Source of the DNA: Nitrospinota bacterium
Lineage (GTDB): Bacteria > Nitrospinota > Nitrospinia > Nitrospinales > VA-1
NCBI GenBank assembly: GCA_022567815.1
Contig: JADFGI010000171.1
Span: forward strand, 1 to 6,814
Direction: 5' to 3'
Length of the DNA stretch: 6,814 nt
In this document: positions 1 through 6,598 of the stretch, piece after piece
How the letters are laid out: each line of letters starts with the position of its first letter
How positions within the stretch are numbered: position 1 is the first letter of the stretch
Made by a program: the position numbers and the translations under genes
The notes under the pieces: generated by a model
Seen by the model: the letters and a program-made list of their open reading frames with translations, nothing else
Databases searched by the model: none
What the model was told of the DNA's origin: nothing

Positions 1-1
1 C

Positions 2-676
2 TATCTCGCCGCCCTGAAAAAAGGCGACCGGGTTCTGGACCTGGCCTGCGGCCAAGGCGTGTTCTCCCGTTATCTGTCCGCCAAAGGCATGCAGGTGGAA
101 GGACTGGACACTTCCGAGGAATTGATCCGTCTGGCCCGCCAACGTTCAAAACCATCCATCCGTTTTCACCTTGCGGATGCGCGGAAAAAAGACACTTTCA
201 AGGAATCGCATTTTGATGCGGTCGCCTGCCTTCTGGCGTTGCAGAATATGGAAGAGATTGAGTCTACCTTGCAAAACGTTGCGCGGTGGTTGAAACCGGA
301 TGGCCGTTTTGTGATGGTCGTCACCCACCCATGCTTTAGGATTCCCCGGCAAACCCACTGGGGTTGGGACGAGGAAAAAAAGATTGAATACCGGCGGGTG
401 GACCGTTACGCCTCGGATCTTTCCATTCCCATCATCACGCCGCCTTTGGCAGGTTCCAGCGGGCATACGCTGACCTATCACCGGTCCTTGCAAAGTTATT
501 TTACCGCTTTGGCCGGGGCGGGTCTCTGGGTGGAGTGCCTGCAGGAATGGACTTCCAAAAAAGAAAGCCAGCCGGGCAAGCGGGCCAAAGCCGAGAACCG
601 GGCGCGTAAAGAAATTCCGCTGTTTTTGTCTCTGTGCGCCAGGCCCGTTCCGGCGAATTTTAATATTAACAGGTGA
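2..676 (+). CDS. Class I SAM-dependent methyltransferase, 5'-truncated at window edge
   Basis: The frame is open from the first bases of the window, so the N-terminus lies outside it; 224 residues are visible before the TGA at 674-676. The SAM-binding motif I, VLDLACGQG, is encoded at about 32-58, followed by the acidic residue that usually contacts the ribose hydroxyls (GLDTSEE, about 95-121). LADARK and the FDAVACLLALQNM stretch fit motifs II and III, and WLKPDGRFVMVVTHPCF fits the post-motif strand of Methyltransf_11/25-type enzymes. The basic tail ending IPLFLSLCARPV is typical of the final strands of this fold. The fold is clear but nothing identifies the substrate, which could be a small molecule, quinone or lipid. 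A GTG at 59 would be a false start because it lies inside motif I. The next gene follows after 66 bp on the same strand, so the two may share a transcript. Confidence 0.88.
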   Translation, partial: YLAALKKGDRVLDLACGQGVFSRYLSAKGMQVEGLDTSEELIRLARQRSKPSIRFHLADARKKDTFKESHFDAVACLLALQNMEEIESTLQNVARWLKPDGRFVMVVTHPCFRIPRQTHWGWDEEKKIEYRRVDRYASDLSIPIITPPLAGSSGHTLTYHRSLQSYFTALAGAGLWVECLQEWTSKKESQPGKRAKAENRARKEIPLFLSLCARPVPANFNINR

Positions 677-742
677 AAATCCTTTTACAATTCACCGCCA
701 TCGAATAATAAATCCTCTGAATTTATACCAGGTCGTCTTTTT

Positions 743-1108
743 ATGGCAAGCTACACATACGAACTTCAGGACCCGAATATATTGTTGTCCAATATCCGCC
801 AGGGGCTTGTGGCTTTGGGAGGCGGGTGGACGGAGTTGGCCCCGCTCATGCGGGAAGGCCATGTGGAGTACCGGCCCAAAAAGATCAATCCCATGCGGTC
901 AGGATATCATTATGTATACCAACGCGCCAAATTGGACTTGATCATTTATTTTCCAGAAAATATTTTTGAACATTTGCTGGAGTGGTTCGATAGGGAAAAA
1001 CTCGAAATTATGAAGGCGGTGGTCCAATCTTCCTTGCCCAAACGCAGTGGATACGATGTCAATGAATTTCATATCCGCGGCATCATCGAAGAAGAAGCGG
1101 GCGCGTGA
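743..1108 (+). CDS. Small hypothetical protein, 121 aa, family not recognised
   Basis: This is a complete ATG-to-TGA frame, with a weak Shine-Dalgarno-like CAGG about 10 nt before the ATG. The protein appears soluble: there is no signal peptide or membrane segment. It has a Gly-rich turn near residues 25-28 (LGGGWTEL), a basic-aromatic middle (EYRPKK, then YHYVYQRAKLDLIIYF, about 62-79), an amphipathic region rich in E, W and F (about 80-95), and an acidic end (EEEAGA). I do not recognise the family and propose no function. The frame covers most of the gap between the methyltransferase and the repeat region, and its composition is that of a normal protein (hydrophobic core residues spaced among charged ones), which supports it as real. 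A minus-strand frame across 899-1264 covers much of it but reads as an Arg/Pro-rich shadow. The stop lies only 12 bp before the first palindrome of the 1121-1269 repeat region. Confidence 0.68.
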   Translation: MASYTYELQDPNILLSNIRQGLVALGGGWTELAPLMREGHVEYRPKKINPMRSGYHYVYQRAKLDLIIYFPENIFEHLLEWFDREKLEIMKAVVQSSLPKRSGYDVNEFHIRGIIEEEAGA

Positions 1109-1120
1109 CCTGCGAACTGA

Positions 1121-1269
1121 CCCCACTATGTGGGGAGGAAGCCTGCTGCGCGGGAGGAAGCTTGGGCCTGACGCTACGCGAGGCCCTGAAAAAAAACGTT
1201 TAACCGGCGTGAGCAATTTCCCCCTCGCGGGAGCGAGCGCCCTCCGCGGAGGAGCCAGCGTCACGCTGG
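1121..1269. repeat. Composite palindrome array between convergent genes, overlapping the tgt stop
   Basis: This array contains successive short hairpins: CCCCAC/GTGGGG around TAT (1121-1135); CCTGC/GCGGG around TGC with one G-T pair (1142-1154); GGGCCT/AGGCCC (1164-1186) enclosing CGC-TAC-GCG; CTCGC/GCGAG around GGGA (1224-1237); the perfect palindrome CCTCCGCGGAGG (1241-1252); and CCAGCG/CGCTGG around TCA (1255-1269). The first two are each followed directly by AGGAAGC. The segment 1121-1142 matches 5230-5251 at 20 of 22 positions and 1152-1173 matches 5242-5263 at 21 of 22, so this is a repeat family and not chance palindromes. No stem is followed by a T-run on either strand, so a classical intrinsic terminator is not supported, although the position between two converging genes would suit a bidirectional transcription barrier. 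The repeat family is not one I can name. Confidence 0.8.
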
Positions 1270-2361
1270 TGGCGCGTTGATCCAGTTTGGATCGAAGGGT
1301 CGGTCCTCGCGAATAGCGCGGCGAATTTTTTTCATCCAGTTTTGATAAAAAGCGATGTTGTGGAGGGAATTCAGGCGCAGGGCGAGGATTTCGTTGGCCA
1401 TGAACAGATGCCGCAGATAAGCGCGGGAATAATTACGGCAGGTGTAGCAGGCGCAATCCGGGTCCGGGGGAGAGCCATCGGCCTGATAGCGGTTATTTTT
1501 TATATTCAACTTTCCCCGGCTGGTAAAAAGAGAGCCGTTACGGGCGTTTCTGGTTGGCATGACGCAGTCGAACATGTCGATGCCCATGCCACTGCATGTC
1601 AGCAAGTCTTGCGGCGTGCCGACGCCCATCAAATATCGTGGCTTGTTTTCCGGCAACAGCGCCGCGGTGTATGCGGCTATTTCATACATCGTTTCCATGT
1701 CTTCCCCCACGCTCAGTCCGCCGATAGCGTATCCCGGAAAATCCATTTCAACGATCTGTTCCACGCTTAGCGAGCGCAAATCCCTGAACATTCCTCCCTG
1801 TACGATTCCAAACAGCGCCTGCGATTCCTCCTCATGAACCGCCTTGCATCTCTTGGCCCAACGAGTGGAAAGACTCAATGAAATTTCGACGGCGGATTTT
1901 TCGGCGGGGTAGGGCATGGGCTCGTCGAAGGTCATGATGATGTCCGCCCCCAACGCCTGCTGAACCATTATGGCATGTTCGGGGGAAAAGGAATGGGTGG
2001 ACCCGTCGATATGAGATTTAAACGTCACCCCTTCTTCCGTCACTTTTGCAAGCCGGTTCAGGCTAAACACCTGAAATCCACCGCTGTCGGTGAGAATGGG
2101 TTTATCCCAATTCATGAAACGGTGCAAGCCACCTAAATTTTTTATGATCTCGTGACCGGGTCTCAGGTATAGGTGGTAGGTGTTGCCCAGGATGATTTGC
2201 GAGCCGCAATCTACAAGATCTTCTGGAGACAATGCTTTGACCGTGGCCTGCGTTCCCACCGGCATGAAAGCCGGTGTGTCGATGGTTCCGTGGGGAGTCG
2301 TGACCACGCCCAATCTAGCGGAAGAATGGCTGTGCTGTTTCAGGATTTTAAACTTAAACAC
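1261..2361 (-). CDS. tgt: Queuine/preQ1 tRNA-guanine transglycosylase
   Basis: Tgt replaces guanine 34 of tRNAs for Asp, Asn, His and Tyr with preQ1 in bacteria, a cytoplasmic step of queuosine synthesis. From the GTG at 2361 the protein has 366 residues. Hallmarks seen are TPAFMPVGTQATVKAL (about 29-44), TDSGGFQVFSL with its conserved Asp near 92, FDEPMPYP (about 145-152), GIVQGG (about 185-190), GGLSVGE (about 214-220), and GIDMFDCVMPTRNARNG with the catalytic nucleophile Asp near 265. The zinc site is CACYTC plus a downstream His (C303, C305, C308, H334). A GTG at 2370 would add MRA, but family members usually begin MFKF, which favours 2361; the Shine-Dalgarno context is poor for both. The start overlaps the end of the MscS-like gene by 8 bp, suggesting translational coupling. 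The C-terminus is somewhat short for the family and its last codons and stop lie in palindromic repeat sequence. Confidence 0.96.
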   Translation of the reverse strand: MFKFKILKQHSHSSARLGVVTTPHGTIDTPAFMPVGTQATVKALSPEDLVDCGSQIILGNTYHLYLRPGHEIIKNLGGLHRFMNWDKPILTDSGGFQVFSLNRLAKVTEEGVTFKSHIDGSTHSFSPEHAIMVQQALGADIIMTFDEPMPYPAEKSAVEISLSLSTRWAKRCKAVHEEESQALFGIVQGGMFRDLRSLSVEQIVEMDFPGYAIGGLSVGEDMETMYEIAAYTAALLPENKPRYLMGVGTPQDLLTCSGMGIDMFDCVMPTRNARNGSLFTSRGKLNIKNNRYQADGSPPDPDCACYTCRNYSRAYLRHLFMANEILALRLNSLHNIAFYQNWMKKIRRAIREDRPFDPNWINAPPA

Positions 2362-4117
2362 GGCCCTCACGCGGCTGGGCTTGAGGTTGATGGGGATTTT
2401 TTTCTTTCACGGAGTTTCCATCGGGCATGTGGACAGTCAGTTGGTTGAACGGAATCACCCATCCATTTTCATTGCATAAGCGGACCAGAGTGGCTTGGAT
2501 TTCTCGTTGATTTTCCTCGTGCCAGTCGGCGCACCGCCCGTCCACATGGACGATCACCATCAGGTTGAGCGAGCTTTCTCCCACCGAGTCGAACGACACT
2601 TCCAGATAACTGAAATCCGGTGGATCGCCTTCAAAATGGTGCTTGAGATGCTTTTTGATTCCCTCCTCGAACAAACGGGGAATGTCATCACAAATCCTGG
2701 ATTGAACCGCGTAGTCCAAACCGAATTGAATGCTATAGCGGAATCCGTTGGAAATGTTGATGGGATTTTGGGCAAGAAAATCGGCGGTTGCGTAATACTT
2801 CAATGCGCCTCCCTTGAGTTTCAGGACCACCTGTTCCATCGTTTGGTTTTCCACCCTGCCGTAGCTGTTGTCGGAAAGGATGACCCAATCCCTGGTTCGG
2901 GTGGGGAACCAGGGTTCGTTCTCGACCACGGGACGCGAGTGTTCGCCGACCAAATCATGAAGAGGCAAACGGAGCACGCCGCCTTCGAGCCGTTCATTGA
3001 CAAGAATGGCTTGCAGGCGAATCTCCTCCACCAGCCAGGGGACACCCTGCCAGATCATCCGTTCGCCTTCCCGGACCGTTCCCAAGTCGACGATCAGCTT
3101 GATCTCCTGAAGAAATTTCGGAATCCATTGACGGGAGGTCCACACCAACAGGAAAAGACCCATGATGATCAGCGTGATCAGAAGCCAGTCATTGAAAAAA
3201 TAAAGGCAGGCCAGCCCGACCAGCAGGCAAAAGATAAGAACCACAAAATTGTATGCCGCGCTGAAGAGCTTTCCGATGGAGGAGGTTCTATTGGTTAAAA
3301 ACTTTCTCGCCAGAATCCATCGGCGTAAACGGGAAAGGATCCACCAGAAACCTGCAAATGTTAAAATGGTGACCAGCAGGTTCCGGCCACGGGTTTGAAA
3401 AAACTCCTTGATGGTCTTGGTGGCGGTTTCGACCACAGACTCATCAGTGCTGAGCACTTTTTCCAGATTGGCGCGGGCTTCGAACAGGTTGAGCAGTACA
3501 AGCTCCGGGTCGTACTTGTCTCCCAAATGGGTGATGCGGGCCTGAAATTTCTGCCCTTCCAACGTGTTTGGAAGTGGCGTTTTTTCTAAATCATTTAAAA
3601 GGACGGCAATATTTATTGAAGCTTCCTGATGCCGTTGCAATTTGGCTTCCAGCGCTTCAATTTTTGTCTTGAATTCTTCGATCATCCGGGGCTTTTCCGT
3701 AATGTCCCGGATGGCGGTCAGCAGGGGTTTGGTGAGTTCCTGTATCTCCTGAATCCAATCCAGTTTTTTCTTTTTTTTGAGCGCCGGGTCTTCAAGAGCA
3801 AGTTGAGTGACTCTGGATTCAAAGTCCAGATCCAGCCTGCCCAACTGGGCTTGTAGTTGATCGATATTTTCGGAGGTAATTTTTGAGGCGGACTTTTTAA
3901 AAAGATCATCTATTTCCCGTTGAAGGACCAGCCTCCTTTTTGTAATCAGCAAAAGATGCCGGCGGGAATTATCTATCCCCTCACTTGGCTCGTCCGCAGC
4001 TGTCTGACTGATTCCGGCAATGGGGAAGCAGAATGCGATCGCAAGAGCGATGGCAAGGATGAGTTTTGTCAGTCTCAAGGGCCGGCTGAATGGAGGATAA
4101 ATTTTCAAGGCAGTCAC
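2354..4117 (-). CDS. MscS-family mechanosensitive channel-like protein with N-terminal coiled coil
   Basis: This is a 587-residue membrane protein if translation starts at the GTG at 4117. A basic n-region and the hydrophobic LILAIALAIAFCF (about 19-31) look like a signal peptide, with possible cleavage near SQTAA-DE. Residues about 45-220 are charged, helical and probably coiled coil, presumably periplasmic. Membrane segments follow at about 245-263, 285-307 and 310-327. The soluble C-terminal part resembles the MscS beta and alpha/beta domains: REGERMIWQGVPWLVEE (about 349-365) is one beta-like segment and RDWVILSDNSYGRVENQT (about 409-426) through ADFLAQNPINISNGF a second, better match; GWVIPFNQLTVHMPDG closes the C-terminal domain. 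The usual Gly/Ala-rich pore helix and PN motif are not evident, so channel activity is inferred. The open frame extends to a TTG at 4174, but the GTG gives a normal signal peptide. No strong Shine-Dalgarno was seen, so the start is uncertain. Confidence 0.82.
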   Translation of the reverse strand: MTALKIYPPFSRPLRLTKLILAIALAIAFCFPIAGISQTAADEPSEGIDNSRRHLLLITKRRLVLQREIDDLFKKSASKITSENIDQLQAQLGRLDLDFESRVTQLALEDPALKKKKKLDWIQEIQELTKPLLTAIRDITEKPRMIEEFKTKIEALEAKLQRHQEASINIAVLLNDLEKTPLPNTLEGQKFQARITHLGDKYDPELVLLNLFEARANLEKVLSTDESVVETATKTIKEFFQTRGRNLLVTILTFAGFWWILSRLRRWILARKFLTNRTSSIGKLFSAAYNFVVLIFCLLVGLACLYFFNDWLLITLIIMGLFLLVWTSRQWIPKFLQEIKLIVDLGTVREGERMIWQGVPWLVEEIRLQAILVNERLEGGVLRLPLHDLVGEHSRPVVENEPWFPTRTRDWVILSDNSYGRVENQTMEQVVLKLKGGALKYYATADFLAQNPINISNGFRYSIQFGLDYAVQSRICDDIPRLFEEGIKKHLKHHFEGDPPDFSYLEVSFDSVGESSLNLMVIVHVDGRCADWHEENQREIQATLVRLCNENGWVIPFNQLTVHMPDGNSVKEKNPHQPQAQPREGRV

Positions 4118-4169
4118 AATATTTATAAAGGGGATCTCTAACGATCGATAGTTTTTGGCCTTGGCAATC

Positions 4170-4195
4170 GCCAACCCCGTTATAAAGGGGTTGGC
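4170..4195. other. 9-bp stem, 8-nt loop inverted repeat between argF and the MscS-like gene
   Basis: GCCAACCCC (4170-4178) and GGGGTTGGC (4187-4195) are perfect inverted repeats around an 8-nt AT-rich loop. Neither strand has a T-run after the stem, so it is not a standard intrinsic terminator. It lies downstream of argF and about 50 bp upstream of the likely start of the MscS-like gene, so it could form in the leader or read-through RNA. The 11-mer TTATAAAGGGG covering most of the loop and the start of the right arm (4180-4190) recurs directly at 4123-4133. The remainder of the 4118-4280 gap holds no further clear feature. Confidence 0.5.
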
Positions 4196-4280
4196 TCATA
4201 GAACAGGTTGAATTTTTATAGATTCCCTGATGTTAGAGCCAGGGTTTGCTTGCAATCAAAGCCCAAGCCTTGGAATCATA

Positions 4281-5192
4281 TCATTGTTTAGGCGGGCTTA
4301 ACAATGCATCAAGAATGGCTTTTTGCACGTGGAGGCGATTTTCGGCCTGATCGAATACGATGGAATTTTTTCCATCCATCACTTCAGAACTGATCTCCAT
4401 GTCCCGGTGTGCGGGCAGGCAGTGCATGACGAGTACCCCGTCATTGGCGGCGGCGACCAGCTTTTGATTGATCTGGTAAGGTTGCAGGCGTTTGATTTTT
4501 TCTTCCGATTGGCTTTCCTGCCCCATGCTGACCCAGACATCGGTATAAAGCACATCCGCATTGTGAACGGCCTCCAGGGGATCTTCCAAAACCTCCACTT
4601 TTCCCAGGGAGCCCATTGATTCAGGCCATTTGGGTTGATGGTCCTTGGGGCAGGCGACCGCCAGATGAATACCCATGATAGACGCTCCCAGCATCCAGGA
4701 ATAGGCGACATTGTTTCCATCGCCTAAATAGGCTACTTTGATGTCTTCAATTTTTCCAAGTTTTTCCTGGATGGTGAACAGATCGGCCAAAATCTGCACG
4801 GGATGATTCAGGTCCGTAAGCCCATTGATAACGGGAATGCTTGCATGGCGGGCAAAATTGATCACTTCCTCGTGGTCATACGTTCTGATGACGATTCCAT
4901 CCAGGTAACGGGAAAGCACCTTGGCGGAGTCTTCCACCGTTTCGCCTCGGGTTAACTGGAGCTGGTCGGTGGCTAAAAATAAAGCCTGCCCTCCTAATTC
5001 AAACATGCCGACTTCAAAAGAGATCCGGGTGCGGGTGGAGTGCTTGCTGAAAATCATCCCCAGGGATTTTCCCTTGAGTGGATGGTAGGTGATATTGTCG
5101 ATCCGCATTTGTTTTAATTCGGCGGATTTCTGCAGAAGTTTTAAAATTTCCTCGCGGCTGAAATCATTGATGGAAAGAAAATCTTTTTTCAT
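4281..5192 (-). CDS. argF: Ornithine carbamoyltransferase
   Basis: This enzyme condenses carbamoyl phosphate with ornithine to give citrulline in arginine biosynthesis; it is cytoplasmic and normally trimeric. The 303-residue length is normal for the family. The carbamoyl phosphate site is STRTR (52-56) within HSTRTRISFE; HPVQ (130-133) is the second phosphate-binding motif; GDGNNVAYSW (158-166) begins the ornithine domain; DVWVSMG (218-224) supplies the ornithine-specific Asp and SMG loop; HCLPAHR (257-263) contains the active-site Cys. These last two separate it from aspartate carbamoyltransferase. The ATG at 5192 matches the family N-terminus and has an AGG seven nt upstream. The frame stays open a further 34 codons to 5294, but that extension reads through repeat DNA and has no family support. 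argD lies upstream on the same strand after about 200 bp. The catabolic use (arcB) is less likely beside argD. Confidence 0.96.
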   Translation of the reverse strand: MKKDFLSINDFSREEILKLLQKSAELKQMRIDNITYHPLKGKSLGMIFSKHSTRTRISFEVGMFELGGQALFLATDQLQLTRGETVEDSAKVLSRYLDGIVIRTYDHEEVINFARHASIPVINGLTDLNHPVQILADLFTIQEKLGKIEDIKVAYLGDGNNVAYSWMLGASIMGIHLAVACPKDHQPKWPESMGSLGKVEVLEDPLEAVHNADVLYTDVWVSMGQESQSEEKIKRLQPYQINQKLVAAANDGVLVMHCLPAHRDMEISSEVMDGKNSIVFDQAENRLHVQKAILDALLSPPKQ

Positions 5193-5203
5193 AATGAAAC
5201 CTG
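5193..5203 (-). promoter_or_regulatory. Ribosome binding site that fixes the argF start
   Basis: On the minus strand CAGG (5203-5200) lies 7 nt before the ATG at 5192. This short Shine-Dalgarno core at good spacing supports that start over the upstream in-frame codon at 5294. Confidence 0.55.
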
Positions 5204-5208
5204 ATGAT

Positions 5209-5282
5209 CCCGCTACGCGGGAGGAAAACCCCCACTTCGTGGGGAGGAAGCTTGGGACTGACGATCGCTTTACCCCTAGGGG
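5209..5282. repeat. Second copy of the palindrome family, in the argF leader
   Basis: CCCGC-TAC-GCGGG (5209-5221) and CCCCAC-TTC-GTGGGG (5230-5244) are 5- and 6-bp stems with 3-nt loops, each followed by AGGAA; after the second the tail continues as AGGAAGCTTGGG and on to CTGACG, as at 1155-1173. CCCCTAGGGG (5273-5282) is a perfect palindrome. Similarity to the 1121-1186 region is 20 of 22 and 21 of 22 over two overlapping stretches, and CGCTACGCG occurs exactly in both (1172-1180, 5211-5219), while the module order differs. The nearest stem is only 16 nt upstream of the argF ATG, so in mRNA it would fold just before the ribosome binding site. Confidence 0.78.
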
Positions 5283-5336
5283 GCATGAAGGCAAGGGTCG
5301 AATATCACACGCTCACCAGCCCCTGAGAACCTATGG

Positions 5337-5365
5337 ATTATAGGAAAATTATTAATTCTTCTAAA
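5337..5365 (-). promoter_or_regulatory. Candidate sigma70-type promoter for argF
   Basis: On the minus strand TTTAGA (5365-5360; 4 of 6 to the -35 consensus) is followed after exactly 17 nt by a perfect TATAAT (5342-5337). The spacer is AT-rich. Initiation would fall near 5330, giving a leader of roughly 138 nt that includes the palindrome repeats. It lies downstream of the argD stop, so argF could be expressed separately from argD. A half-site resembling GAAT of an ArgR box lies in the spacer, but the second half does not match, so I do not call an operator. Confidence 0.5.
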
Positions 5366-5389
5366 CTCCATAGCACGTTAACACTGGGT

Positions 5390-5404
5390 CCAGCGTCACG
5401 CTGG
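5390..5404. repeat. Palindrome CCAGCG-TCA-CGCTGG containing the argD stop codon
   Basis: This 15-bp palindrome is identical to 1255-1269. In both places its 3-nt loop is the stop codon of the neighbouring minus-strand gene (TGA read from 5398-5396 here), and the left arm on the coding strand encodes the last two residues, Pro-Ala. There is no T-run after it, so termination of transcription is not indicated by sequence. Confidence 0.8.
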
Positions 5405-6598
5405 CTGCAAATTTTTCAAGCTTTGGGCCAAGATCTCGATCAACCCGTCGATTTCCTTTTTAGTAATGATTAGAGGGGGAATGAATCTGAGAATATTTTG
5501 TTTGATGCAATTGACCAGATATCCCTGATCCATGCAATCTTCGACGATAGTTCCTGCCGGTTGTTTGAGTTCCATTGCCAGAAGCAACCCGATGCCGCGA
5601 ACCTCTTTAACGATGGAAAAACTTTTTTCCAGTTGCCTCAGTCGCGCAATAAAATAGTCACCCGTTTGTGCCGTTTTTTCCAGAAACCCTGCTTTCGTGT
5701 AAACCTTGAAAGCCGCGAGCGCGGCGGAGCATGCCAAAGGATTTCCCCCGAAGGTTGCGGCATGGGTTCCGGGAACGAAGGATTTCATGACCTTGTTGGT
5801 GGCGGCCATCGCTCCAATGGCGACACCCGCGCCAAGAGCTTTTGCAAGAGTCATGATATCAGGTTTGGCGCCAAAATTTTCATAAGCGAAAAGTTTCCCA
5901 GTTCGCCCGAACGCAGTTTGCACTTCATCGAAGATCAACAGAGAGCCATTCTTCGCGCATAACTTTTTTAGTTCTTTAAGGTACGTTTTGTCCGGAAGGT
6001 TGACGCCTCCTTCTCCCTGAATCGGTTCGACCAGAACGGCACAGGTTTTTGATGAGAGGGCCTTTTGCACCGCCTGGATGTTATTGAAGGCAACGTATCT
6101 GAAACCCGGCAACAAGGGAGCGAAACCCGTGTGCAACTTTTTTTGCCCGGAAGCCGAAATAGATCCCATCGTTCGACCATGAAACGAGTCTTTCATGGTA
6201 ATGATCTCGCGCCGGCCTTTTTCTCCCTTGTCGAAGAAATACCGCCGCGCCAGTTTGATGGCCGCTTCATTGGCTTCGGTACCGCTGTTGCAAAAAAACA
6301 CTTTGTCCGCGAAGGAGTGGCGGGTCAGTTCCTGCGCGAGCAGGGATTGCGATTCGATATGGTAAAGATTGGATACGTGGAGGAGTTGCCCTGCCTGTTT
6401 GCGAATGGCGGAAACCACCGCAGGATGACAATGGCCCAAATTGTCCACTGCAATTCCGGAAACAAAATCAGTGTATTGCTTTCCAGCGGCGTCCCAGACT
6501 TTGGTCCCCTTGCCGCGAACCAGCGCAATGGGAAAACGCCCATAGGTCGAAGCGACATTTTGTTCGGTCAACTTCACAATGTCCTGATTTTTGTTCAT
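5396..6598 (-). CDS. argD: Acetylornithine aminotransferase (class III PLP)
   Basis: ArgD transfers an amino group from glutamate to N-acetylglutamate semialdehyde, forming N-acetylornithine in cytoplasmic arginine synthesis; many homologues also serve the diaminopimelate step. The 400-residue length is typical. Visible motifs are SGTEANE (105-111) for PLP phosphate binding, FHGRT (139-143), EPIQGEGG (191-198), FDEVQTAFGRTG (223-234) with the Asp that contacts the PLP ring nitrogen, Lys253 in TLAKALGAG as Schiff-base lysine, and THAATFGGNPL (278-288). The end, VNCIKQNILRFIPPLIITKKEID, is characteristic of ArgD against GabT-type relatives, though succinylornithine or other omega-aminotransferase activity cannot be excluded by sequence alone. 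The ATG at 6598 gives the normal N-terminus; the Shine-Dalgarno is weak (GGA about 11 nt upstream). It lies upstream of argF, and its stop codon lies in the shared palindrome at 5390-5404. Confidence 0.95.
   Translation of the reverse strand: MNKNQDIVKLTEQNVASTYGRFPIALVRGKGTKVWDAAGKQYTDFVSGIAVDNLGHCHPAVVSAIRKQAGQLLHVSNLYHIESQSLLAQELTRHSFADKVFFCNSGTEANEAAIKLARRYFFDKGEKGRREIITMKDSFHGRTMGSISASGQKKLHTGFAPLLPGFRYVAFNNIQAVQKALSSKTCAVLVEPIQGEGGVNLPDKTYLKELKKLCAKNGSLLIFDEVQTAFGRTGKLFAYENFGAKPDIMTLAKALGAGVAIGAMAATNKVMKSFVPGTHAATFGGNPLACSAALAAFKVYTKAGFLEKTAQTGDYFIARLRQLEKSFSIVKEVRGIGLLLAMELKQPAGTIVEDCMDQGYLVNCIKQNILRFIPPLIITKKEIDGLIEILAQSLKNLQPA

Noticed and set aside
1164..1198. GGGCCT/AGGCCC stem followed by an A-run as an intrinsic terminator
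   Set aside because: A terminator on the plus strand needs T after the stem; for the minus strand the T-run would come before the stem. The polarity is wrong for both genes.
899..1280. Frames 899-1264 (minus) and 1047-1280 (plus)
   Set aside because: Both run through the palindrome repeats and give Arg/Pro/Gly-rich products without family resemblance; the first overlaps the better supported 743-1108 gene.
2495..3298. A 267-codon plus-strand open frame
   Set aside because: It lies antisense to the MscS-like gene, which has clear domains and a signal peptide; the plus-strand product shows no family features and is rich in His, Asp and Gln like a shadow frame.
4243..4275. Terminator for argF formed by the CCAAG/CTTGG and GGG-CTTTG/CAAACCC stems after the stop
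   Set aside because: The stems are short or bulged and no T-run follows on the minus strand.
5193..5294. A 34-residue N-terminal extension of ArgF starting at 5294
   Set aside because: It is in frame but translates the palindrome repeats, has no resemblance to the family N-terminus, and the ATG at 5192 has correct length and a ribosome binding site.
5343..5360. ArgR operator (ARG box) in the argF promoter spacer
   Set aside because: Only one GAAT half-site matches the E. coli-type consensus; the second half does not, and AT-rich spacers match such patterns easily.
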